A program made the position numbers and the translations under genes. Below, in pieces: positions 31,420 to 43,400 of a stretch of 64,000 nt of DNA. The stretch covers positions 91,625 to 155,624 of the forward strand of contig NMRA01000190.1 in NCBI GenBank assembly GCA_002633005.1. Direction: 5' to 3'. Below the pieces are notes generated by a model that worked only from the letters and a program-made list of their open reading frames with translations, did not search any database and was not told where the DNA came from. Each line of letters opens with the position of its first letter. Position 1 is the first letter of the stretch. This DNA comes from Phoronis australis (lineage: Eukaryota > Phoronida > Phoronidae).

Positions 31420-31450
31420 ATGACAGAATACAAACTTGTAGTCGTTGGTG
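31420..31450 (+). CDS. RAS: Ras coding exon 1 (residues 1-11)
   Basis: ATG at 31420 in the context AACAGAAATGAC; encodes [10 protein letters not shown] plus the first base of codon 11. Donor TG|GTAAGT. The invariant Ras N-terminus fixes start and frame. Confidence 0.96.
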
Positions 31451-34400
31451 GTAAGTACACTATTTGACTACTGTTTTTTTTTTCTTGTTTAAAGTTTGCA
31501 AAGTATTGGTGGCCTCAATAGAAAGCTTGATTCTTTCACCGCATACCGTTTTGACGTTGACAGAGGTTTAAGTGCTTAGTGATGTCTTGTTGTTTGGTAA
31601 CTTAAATTTTGTTGCCCAGAATCAACCATGAGCAGATGAAGGTTAGCAGTGTGTATTACTGACTTTAAAGCTTTCTAATTAATAATAATGGAACAGTCAG
31701 TTTGCACTGACCCAATTCGAGTTCATCAGTTCGCATGTCAGGTATTTTGAATTTTTATGTGATGTACCTGGACATTATTGGCAGTCAAAGATTGTTAATG
31801 TGGTTTGAAGTCAGAAACAATGACATCATGTTTGCTGTATTTCATAAAATATCACATGTTGGCACATCTTAATCTAGACAGTAGCACTGTCTCAACTGGC
31901 CCAGTGGACGGTGGTCATCCCATAAGAGCCTCCGTACGCTGGAAGCTTTTTGGTGAACTATGCCTCACACTGTTTAAACCATCAAAGTCATGTTTCTGTA
32001 AGTACCTTTTTCGCATAGTGACACCTTAGGAGCCTGTCAAGGTATTTAACTCGTCCTAGCTCCAACAAATAGCAGCGCGAGGTGTACAAAAATGACTAGT
32101 TGCCGATTTAGAAACTGAACGAAAGATTGATTGTGGGAGTATTGGTTCGAGCTGGAAAGAGTTAAAGACATCAACAGCCTCCAAAAATGTCCCTTTATGT
32201 GCAAAAAGGTACTTACTAGAAAAGTCTACGTAGAGTTTGCGCCGCACGGAGGACCTATGGCTGACCACCATCTCTACTGGGACTAGTTGACGGTGGTACT
32301 GCCTAATCCTAATCCAACCTGTATGCACAAGATTTTCTCCAAAGTAAGCTTAAAGAGGCTGATAGAACCGACAAGCGTGCAAACCATTCAGGCAATGGTC
32401 CATTAGCCATTGGCTAAGAGTGCCCTGTTGCATGAAACCGTCCCAAATAGGGGCTTAACTATGTTCCCTAAATCTACTGCGTATTTTTGGACTTGTGAAA
32501 ACATTGATTACCCTTTCTTGTATTGTTTTAGTTTCGTAACTAAGTCAACTTTTGACAAATTGAGGGTGAACTCTATGCTGAATTGTCATATTATTGAAAA
32601 TAGGTCTGGTATCTTTTCATGCAACACAGCCAATTTTCAATGAACTCTGGGCTCTGCTTTGTTATATTATTAGAAAATGTCTATCCAATGAGGAGCTCAT
32701 AATAAAGATGAAATGATAGAAAAACTTTACATCTGTGAATCCATAAAGACACAAATATGTAAAAAGACTTAGGGACTTTAGTTGAGTCCCTATTTGGGAC
32801 CGTTTGATGCAACCGGCCACTGAGGCCCACGTGATTCACCAGAAGCACATCTACAACATTCCCCCTTTTCCTACAGAACGTACATGCCTCCTGGCTGCAA
32901 ATCTCGGCAACATTCTAGCGTCCAGTAACATGCCCTCAGTAACATTCTCAAATTGTGTTCTGAATCCACACCACACACCCCCATCGGAGAGCTGCAAACC
33001 CTAGTTGGCTGTGCTTCATTGATAGATCAGCCAACTATGCCATTTGTAGCAATTTCCGAGATCACTGCGCCTGGGAAAGTAAACAGCGACCCTTATAAAA
33101 CGCAAGCATGCTAACCATTTAGTTAATGGGCAATCGGGTAATACTACACACCTGAAGCTTTATAGTAAGTTATGCCCGGCTAAACCAATAGGTAACATTT
33201 TGAAAAATTGGAGACATTCACAGAAATGTTAGAAGCCCTTGAAAATGAAAAAAAAGTTCACTTTGGCTATTATNCTGGCTGCAAATCTCGGCAACATTCT
33301 AGCGTCCAGTAACATGCCCTCAGTAACATTCTCAAATTGTGTTCTGAATCCACACCACACACCCCCATCGGAGAGCTGCAAACCCTAGTTGGCTGTGCTT
33401 CATTGGTAGATCAGCCAACTATGCCATTTGTAGCAATTTCCGAGATCACTGCGCCTGGGAAAGTAAACAGCGACCCTTATAAAACGCAAGCATGCTAACC
33501 ATTTAGTTAATGGGCAATCGGGTAATACTACACACCTGAAGCTTTATAGTAAGTTATGCCCGGCTAAACCAATAGGTAACATTTTGAAAAATTGGAGACA
33601 TTCACAGAAATGTTAGAAGCCCTTGAAAATGAAAAAAAAGTTCACTTTGGCTATTATTTTTGTCCGAAGTTGCTGAGATTTTATAAGAAATAGTTTTATT
33701 GTCGTTAATTCAAATTACAACTTTGTCTGCATCCAGTTTCGTTAAGTCAGGTGAATGTCATTGGCGCATTTTCCATAGCAAACTTAGCTCAAAGTACTAT
33801 ACTTTCATTGCTTTGCTGTGTATACCTACATAGTAAAATAGGTCTCACACTCATTCTACAGGGCTCGACATAACGAGCTGCAGGTCGCATTTGCGACCTG
33901 CAATTTGGAAATGCGAGCTGAAATTTTGGCCAGTTCGCATTAAGTCGCAAAATGCGACCTGGAATTTCCAACGTATGCGCGCTGAGTTTTTAAACTTCGC
34001 GGCAGATACCTGGGAAATTCCGACCGTTATTTGGTTGTTGCCCTATCAAGTTCAAAAGAACACTCATTGAGAACAGCCGTCCCGATGACTTGTAAACATG
34101 TCACGTGAACAAGGGAATACAGAATTGGTCTTTGACACATTTTATTAACCAATAGTTTCGGATTTTTGCAAATTTCCGTATGTGCCGAAGAAAGTTTCGG
34201 ATCTCGAAATAAGACGCGATAAAACGTCAGAAAGTAGCGGTGTTTCTACTAATTCTTAAACGACGAACTTATCAAGCTTAGTGGTGGAAAAACATTTATT
34301 TTTCATGTAAGATGGCCTTGATATCAAATTGCGGCAACACCCACGGCAATATGCCTGATCGCACTGCGGCACTGGTCTGTTCCACTGTTAGCGCCGGAAA

Positions 34401-37400
34401 GCGGTCCCGGCAGACGATCATCGTGACTTGGAAAAGTACGTCTCGTTTTTTTATCGCGAAAAACAGCGAACGTGAAAATGACAACCGAATTAATCGCCAA
34501 ACGACGGGCATGCCTTTACGGGCTTTCTCAGAATAAAAGAAATCCAAACCGTCGGGAATCATTTCGAGGCATTTATTTCATGAAAAACTAATTTTGACTA
34601 CGTAAACAGCAAAAGTCCTACAATTTTTGTTGTGAAATTTGCAGTGAATTGTTTCCGCGTATCAATAGGTCATTCAGCGAGTAGGGCAACCTTCCACGGA
34701 TATCTTCCGACTGTAAGGTTTTTTCAAACGTCAAGTTGCAAAGTTTGGCCTGCGAACAAATGGAAGGAATTTGCACTCAGAGTTATCAATCTTTGGATCT
34801 TTAACGACTTTGATGACAGTCATGTAGCAAGTCAGTCTTAGAAAAGTCGCGGATACTTTTTCAACGAGTATTTTCTCCTTTTTCACGTTGCACACTTAGC
34901 TAATCGACCGCATGTGTCGGTTAGAGAGCACTGATTTAAGTTTCACGTCTGCAACTGCCTTGCGCTCCAGAAGGTTTCACTGGATGGCGGTAGTGAAGAA
35001 CGGTAACGCGGTGCATGCATGATGTGCTTGTAAGAACTCAATTTTGTGGCATGAAATTTCTTAGTATTTAATGTCATAAGAGCATAATTTAAGCATTTTC
35101 TGATGACCTATAAGCCAATTTTGGTCCGTAAAAATGGCGGGAAATTTTCGCGAACTGGAATTTATAAATCCGATCTGGATTTTAAAAATGCGACTTAGGA
35201 TTTTGGGTTGGTCGCAAAATGCGACCTGGCGATTATCATAGCATCGAGCCCTGTTCTATTGGGGACCATTTGAACATGTAGACATTGTCAACTGTATTTT
35301 CAAAGTACCTTATGCTTGTTCCTAGATTTGTTCATTGCATGTTTTACATAATTCTTGTGCCCTGGTTTTTAAAACTAAGCTCTAAAACTCTAGAACATTA
35401 TGATGAAAAAGCTGGTTGAAAAGCAGTGAAACTAATTTTCAAAGTTTTACCAGTTTGACATCGTTGGGTCAGGTTGTTAAGTTTGACCTATACGCAAACA
35501 CTAAAATCAAAAATACATTTTGGCATGACGCCGTACCTGCTGATAGGATTGCTAAGTTCTGGAGTATTTCTATGGAGCCCAGTGATACCCAGCTTCATCT
35601 CTGTGTCTGAGGAACACGCCAGAGTCCATGTATTTTAACTCACTGTGATGTCTAATAGTGATCCACTGTGAATGTTATTTTATTTAGCTGCTTTTTTATT
35701 TCTTTTTTTCCTTAGTTTAAATTCTGAGCTGTGTTTCCAATTACCTGCAAAAAGATCATTTGGAATTCCATGACAACTCCCAACACATGTGTGCATGTGC
35801 TGAATTGTTTGTGGGATATCAAAAGAAAAACTATGAAAGTTATATGAAGAATGAAGTTTGTATGCTTTTGGAGGCTCAATAACTTTTAACTTGAAAACAA
35901 GAATACGTAAGCAACTGTGTGTGTGCTCTCTTATTTGAGAACTTTGTCTTCTGGCAAACTGCAAAATCAAAATGAAAGGTACATCTTTGTGTTGCAACAA
36001 AGTAACTAGACTAGTTTTGAGCCCTGGTTGTGTATGCGCAGTACAGTGTTCGGAGCACTGCACCATGTTTCAAAATGTGGGTCACTGTGCAATGAATTTG
36101 TCATCACAGGGACTTGGTGTTTTCATTTGGTCAGTTCTTTGTTTATTTACGCACCACCAACACACAGCAATGGTGGAACTTAGTGGAAGATTCCCTTGCC
36201 TACTGTAAACATTGAGTGGATGTTTGTCAAGTAATCTTGAATCAAACAAACGATCACATCTTTTATTGCACACTTTTTAAACCTGTGTTGTCTATTTAAT
36301 ATCATGTTATTTTGTATTATCCTCATAGTCGCTATGAGATGTATCCTGTAGTGGTATCTCTTCAGGTCAAAGGTCTTATCTTGATGGATTGGTTGTCATA
36401 TTAAGTGTGATGTGTTGATTGTTGTTGATTTGGATGTTAGGGTATTTTACCAATTGCCTGTGTTTGCATTGAGATTCTGGCTTGTCTCCCACTTAGGCCT
36501 TTATCCAGGATTTCGAAAATAGGGCGTCTAAAATGGGGTTCCCAATATTCCAGGGCGTCCATGATTCCGACGTGTAACCCCCCCACCCCCAGCAATCACC
36601 CAGAACATACAGATTTTTTTACAAAAAATGCTTAGACCAAGGTTTTTACATCTAAGTTTACAAAACAGCCTTCTGTAGTGATCATTTTTACTAAAAAAAT
36701 GTAGGCCAAGACTTTTACAATGCTATCAACCAAGTGTGAGCATAGCAACATTGTATATACTTTGTATATGCATTTTATATTTCTTCCTGCTTTGAAAAAA
36801 AGAGCCCCAACTCTGAACCTTCAGAGACTTCCTAGTAATCATTACAATTTGTGAGTCCAAACTTGAGAGGTTCCCTATTGACAGTGGGCGTCCAAATGAT
36901 ACATTGGGCGTCCTTGCCAGGGCGTCCAGATTAGTGCTAGGTCGTTCATTTGGATGCCCAGGACGTACGCTGTATAAAGGCCTGCTCCCACTTTGTCTCA
37001 CTGCAGATTGAGCAACATTGTAAGTTTCATGTTTTGCAGTGAAAGAGTTGTCAAATGCCAACTGACTGCACAATTGTTGGGTTATAGTCTTATATCAACC
37101 CACCATATTTTTAGAACCAGTTTTCTCCTCTGAATTGCGGGCATTAGACTAGTTCTCAAATTGTGGACACGCTGTATCCAACTATTAGCGTGTTATGGTG
37201 AACCTCAAGTGTTGAATGTTTTGCTATGCTTTTAACTTTGTCAAATGGCCTACCTTGTTACCCATAGAATGTGAACATGGCTAAGTAACAAACTGCATAT
37301 TTCTGTCCAAAGGTGCACGATATTAAAGCTATTAAAAATCCTAAAAAATGTCTTTCGATGTGTAGCAGAGCAATTGCCTGCAAAGGTAAATCCTGAGACA

Positions 37401-40400
37401 AAAAAATAAAATTATGACAATATTAACATTTCTGTCTCATCAGAGGCCCAGTTTCTGATTTCAGGAACCATATTTGAATTACATTTTTTTCCGTGAAGGT
37501 CCCATTTTGAGGTCACTTGGTCATAATAGATTACTGTCATTTTTGTGTGTCTTTGCTGATTCTTCAAGTTAATCAGGAAATTATTGGACATCCTTTTTGC
37601 AGTGACCTAAACTACCCAAAAACATACCAGTATGACCAGTGGCGCATCGTCAAGTTTTCAATCAAAACCAATATAATTTCAGATTCTAAGTCCTGTAGCG
37701 TGTTACTCAATACCACTGACCAAAATTTCCGATCCCATTGCCCCTCTGGGATTATTCATAAAAGACTGAAATCGGGAGATACTCCTACATGAAATTTGTC
37801 CATTATTCACAACCATGAGAAAACTATTTTCAGCTAATAAAATATGCGTAATTGTTGTTTCTACTTTGCTTTCTTGCATGTGGTAAAATTTTTCATTTGC
37901 GTAAGAATCATAAATGATTAATATTAATGAAAGGGTTATAAAATCAAGTAAAGAAGTTGAGCTCAGGAGCTCAATGCATTTATATTAAATCAGGACTGAT
38001 TTAATCCAAATGCATTGAGCTGTCTTAGTAGCAAAGTATTAGCTGAAAGGTTGCTCTTACCATAACAGTGTGCGCTGGTTATCCTTAGTAAAATTCAACT
38101 TGTTAAAAGTAGTTTGATAAGACAGTCTAATAAAAATGCAACAAGGTGGTAATTTTTATGAATTTATTGATTGTTTTTGCGTTGCTGACCCATGTGTGTC
38201 AAGATCTCCATAGTTTTTGGAAAATAGCAGAAACAAATTAAAAGAATCGTTACAAAAAAACTTCCTAGTGTGCTCTGGAGTTTAAAATACCAAGAGTCCC
38301 AAAAGCAATTCATGTCAAGTTGCTGTTGTGCTAGAATCGAGTGTTATTGCTGCTCTGAGAGTCTGGGATGCTTTGCTTTCTGTTGAAAAAAACTGATGCA
38401 GGGCATTTTTAAGTGGTTATAGTCTGCAGCCTACTTTATTCCACATTTTTGTCACATCTTCAATGATTGTTGTCACTGTGATCTATCAGTGTCTTGTTTA
38501 AAATGATTTTATTGCAAACGATTTACATGGTCAGATTTTACTAATTTCTGACAAAACAAGAACATTGATTTTTCAATCTTTTTAAATTGTCAAGTTCATT
38601 ACATGCACTTGTTGCGAGAAATATTTGCTTGCTGTGGAACGCAAACAGTGAATTCTATCCCATGATTCTTGAATTCTATACCATAATTCAATATTCCATC
38701 CTCACTAACCAATCAGTTCAGTGGGCGCCATTTTGCTAGGTTGTGCTAGTGAGGTCTCATAGCAAGAAACTTGATCTACAAAACGCTACCTTAGTTTTAT
38801 AGCACTGCACAGCAAGTTTGTTATTTGATGGAACATGACTTTGTAGCAGTTGGTCTCCCAACTTTTTGTGCAACTCTGTTTTCTTGTCAATTAGTGAGAC
38901 AGACAGCTACAAGTTCCAGGACCTGTAGTACACCAAAAATTACAAGATCGTGCCCTGAATATTCTAGAGGTCGGGCCCATTTTATTAAAGGTCGTAAGTC
39001 CGGTCATAGCTAAGAGTATCTTGAATTTTTTTGCAAACAACTAAAACAATTCAATTCGGTTTATACGTTGAGGTTTCAACATGTATGTGATCTACAATTA
39101 CGTTTAGGTCAGAATAACTGTTTTGCTGATTACAAAAAATGCCGTTCCACGTTGACAAAAACTGCTTGCAATAATCTTGACTACTTTGGTAAAACGGGTA
39201 CCACGTTTTTCTCAATTTCGTAATCTAAATCGGAGATCTATGTTGTCTTCCTGCAATAACTGTCAATTCATTGGCTGCGGTATGGACGTCTGTCTTGTTA
39301 GTTAGTTGTATGGGTTTGTCAGGGGACATAATTAGCAGTAATCATCTAAGTCTGTCATTCATCTGCCGTTTCTGTGTGATGGAGATTTAACATTGCCTGC
39401 ATACTGAAAACTGACCAGAGGGAGCATTGGCTTGTAAATAATACCCATGGTAAATCAATGTCTTCATAACCAACACTGCTTAAGTGCTAAGGATCAATTG
39501 TTCAATCAGTTTCCATCAAAGAAGTTTGTTCCTCACACATAGGTGGTGATAGGACCATGTAATACGCGTAACTGTGTTATACAGCACAGTGCAGTAAGAC
39601 GCAAGCACGGGAGAGCTACCTTTCCATGTTTCACATGTGAAATAACTATTTCTGTTATTTCCCATTGAAATTTGGGCAAGCCAATAATGATTAGGAATTG
39701 CTGTAGTTGTTTTACTCCTGCAAATCTGTATGTGTAACAGTCTCCTCAGCACTTTCATCTTTACTTAAGTGTTTATCATAAAGTGCAGAATAAACGACTA
39801 GATAACAGTTATGTAGTACCCAATTGGGATGCTAACTTTTCAAACATTATATGTTTTAAACAAATTATGTTAGTGACCTCAATAGGCTAACCAGTGGCTC
39901 ATTGCTATGGTAAACAACATTCCTAGATGCAAACATGGAAAATACAAATAGAAATTTAATTTTATGCGTTGAGTATATTATAATGAAAACCTTGAAGTTA
40001 TATGCTCATAAATGTTGTGGAATCTTGCTCACGAAATTTCAGACAAACGTAACGTTCAGTGTCAGTGTCGCCTGCTATCGGCAAGCAAAACGAAATACTT
40101 ATTCCTGAAGCAAGTTCATGAAAAGTTTCGCACTTCTTGAAGTCCCTTGCTGGCTTACTTCTAGGATTACCATGGCAGGCATTCTGTCCAATATTATTTT
40201 GTAATTTGAGTGACTTCTTGTGGCTAAAATGGGAAATTGTTCAAGTGGACAACAGGTGTCACTGGAAAGCATTTCAATACCAGGTCAGTGTACTCATTTG
40301 AAACAGATAAATATATCCATTGTAGTGGTTCTGGCAGGGGCAGTGTTCACTTTTCAAATAAAAGTTAGGTGAAAGTTAGCAACAAGTTTGGAAATTTCTA

Positions 40401-43400
40401 TTGTGGAGAAAACTGTGTTAATGAAATTCTACAAATAGGTTGCTATTAAAGCGACTACGGTATAAACCTCCCCTTTTCCAATGGATTTGACCTTTTGTAT
40501 GCGACCTAGTGGCCGTTTTTATTATTTATTCGAGTTGGGTTTTATGCATATACCTCTATATATGCCAAACTACCTAAGGATAATTATGAAAATTGGTAAT
40601 CCCGCATACCATATTCACCCTAATAATCACCCATGCCCCTGTAAGCGCCCTCCACGCGTTTTCAGACTTCGCTGAAATAAGTGCCCAGCCCATGAAAATG
40701 TACATGCGAAAAATGCCTTACCTAGTTCTAAAGTTCTACAGTAATGTCTTCAATTTATCAATAAGATCCGGCAGTCCTAAAAAAATCATTGTGCGCAGAA
40801 TTTCTTGACCACCAGCCTTGCTGCTATGTCGGTATTTAGCCGTGACTATACACTTCAAACTTCCGCCGTGCTTCAAAAAGAACGCAAAAGTTTTACTGGT
40901 CTTGCGAGGACCGTGTTCCACTGTGGTCTGGCATTTCAGAACAGACACAGCGTACTTGTCAACGGGATTGTATCTTTCCCATACAGATTACATACCTTCT
41001 ATCTCAACAAGAATCCAAATTTCTTTGTAGGCCTGCAAGTGAAAACAGCGAATCGAAGACTAATAAAAAAACTTGACCAGTGTTAAAAGCACATGGCCAG
41101 AGAGTGCGCGTTACATACCTGTCATCACAGATATTAGTCTTAGGGAACTATCTGTTCATGAAACCGGTGGCATAATTGGCAAGAAATAAATATTGGCACT
41201 AATTTCTGAAAGTTTCTAATACCGTAAAAAACTGTTGCTTTGTCTTTAAGAGGAATTATTTAATTAATCATAATTGGTGCTTTTAAAGTCAAATATCTGA
41301 TAAAATGACCCACTGATTGTGAACACTTGAGCACCCTTACACCCGAATCTCCTGGAAAATAACTGTTAGACTGTCAAGCATCCAGTCATCCGGCGTCTCA
41401 ATGACATTTAATATCAGCCTTACCGAGACTAGTCTCTGGCGTTTTTTACCAGATGATACCTGCAAGTGCTAAATAAAACACATTCTGTTTTACTGCTTGT
41501 GTTAAGTTACAATGCATAGCCAGATCGTTACATTGCATTCACTCTAGCAAATGAACTCCGATGATACCCACGCGCAGACGAACTTCAAAACAAACATCAC
41601 ATGACAACAACATGTGTGTTCGTCCAGAGAATTTTCTGGTGTTGTAAGGTATGATCTTGCACAGATTTGGACTTAACCTATGGTTAATCTGGACTCCACT
41701 GGAACTTAAAAATCTTAAGGACTCTTATTTGGAAAACTTGAGGATTTCGGGTAATTTGTTGAGTCAAAACTGTATTTTTATTCAAGAATTGAAGTTCCCC
41801 TATCGACAATCGGGAGGCAGCGACGCATCAGTCAGCAAGTTTTCACCCTAGAATTTCAGCACAATTTTCTGGAAAATGATCGTAATTTAACAACGAAGTT
41901 TGATAGCAATGCACCACAATTTTGTAGAAATCTGTAATACTGGTTACAGATAAATCAAAGAGCATGAATTTGACGAGTCCTAGTTTCAGATTTCAGCGGT
42001 TTCGGAGACCATGTTTCAACCGCCTTTAAGGCTTCAATAAGTACCCCCTCCCCGAAAATGCATTTTTCTAAGTGCCCTTGTGCTTATTAGGGCGAATACG
42101 GTATAATAAAATGTGTCTTCTGGGAAGTGCATGATTTGTGGACAGGTGCGACTGTTGTCAGTGCTGTGACGTCGTCTAATGGGGATTTTTTGTTTTTTGA
42201 CTGATCTACCATGTTTCTTGATGGATCATGAAATTTGTATATTTTCATTGAGGAGAGCAACAACTGGTATGGATTTTGGGTCAAATCTGACTACCGCAGT
42301 ATTTCCTATTGGCAATTTTGATTTCCATATCATTTGTATGGGATATCTATCAAATTCCTTGGTGGAGACTTAAGAAATTTGGCAAATAAGTTGCTATCGT
42401 GTAGACAATGACACGTACTGTTTTTGATGAATTTGACCTACGTTGTGCCCCCTAGTGGCGTTTTTATTGTCTTTGAGTCTGTTCTTTGTCGCCTCCCTAC
42501 ATATCCTCATAACTGTGCAAAATCATGGCGAAAGGTAGCAGGTGTGTTCCTATGGAGGAGAGCATTGCTGACTTGCTTTTCACCAGCAAGGGGCTATTTT
42601 AGTAAATACCCATTGCTTTCTTTAGTGGGAATGTTTAAAAAAATGAGCATCCGGTGTAATGGATCTGCGCAGTATGTGTTGCGCACAACGGTCATCTATC
42701 AACATATAGTGTTGCTCTGGTTTGAATTTTTATGGTCATTTGAATGAATTTTCTTAGATCTGTTGTGTAAATAGATCTGCTCTAGGGCTGTCTCGAACCA
42801 TCTGTTTCTCACTATGATGTAACGTTCTCAAGTTATTCAAAATTTTTTGACGATTGCTCTTTTATTGATTGATTTTCATAGTATTGCTCCCATGTCCTAC
42901 GACAGATTTGCTTGAAATTTAGTGTGGGAAGATCTCTTCATGAGCTACAAGGGATTTTGTAGCTGTTTCTCTCTCCCACTTATTGTTCTTGAGTTATTCG
43001 AAATTGATAACTTAAGGTCTGGTGCTGTTATGCTTCTCGGGCTTTAGTGCAGTACATAGTTGTCTCAGGAATTTACATTTAACTCATCAAATTCGGACAC
43101 TAGGTGGCACTGTGATGACTGTTATATTAATTTTGATGTTGTGGAATAGAAGCTCTGTGGTCTAATGGGAGATTCTGCATTGGTGTGCCTAGGTCCCACT
43201 GGGTCATGGGCCATTTTGGTACGATCAGTGTTAGTGCCGTTATCGTTTTTGGTTTTGTCAAGTTTGGTGTTGGTTTCACGATAGTACTTTCAATATTTGT
43301 GCCTTCCTCATTCATGACTTGATCCAGTGCCCTCAATGCCTTAATTTTGGGGCCGAACGTTAGCACTAGTCCGATGTTCTCCACAGCCTGTTTTGACATG

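Noticed and set aside
34312-34536. Frames inside the CAGGGCTCGA element as a transposase
   Set aside because: Short and without any recognisable hAT motif; the element looks non-autonomous.
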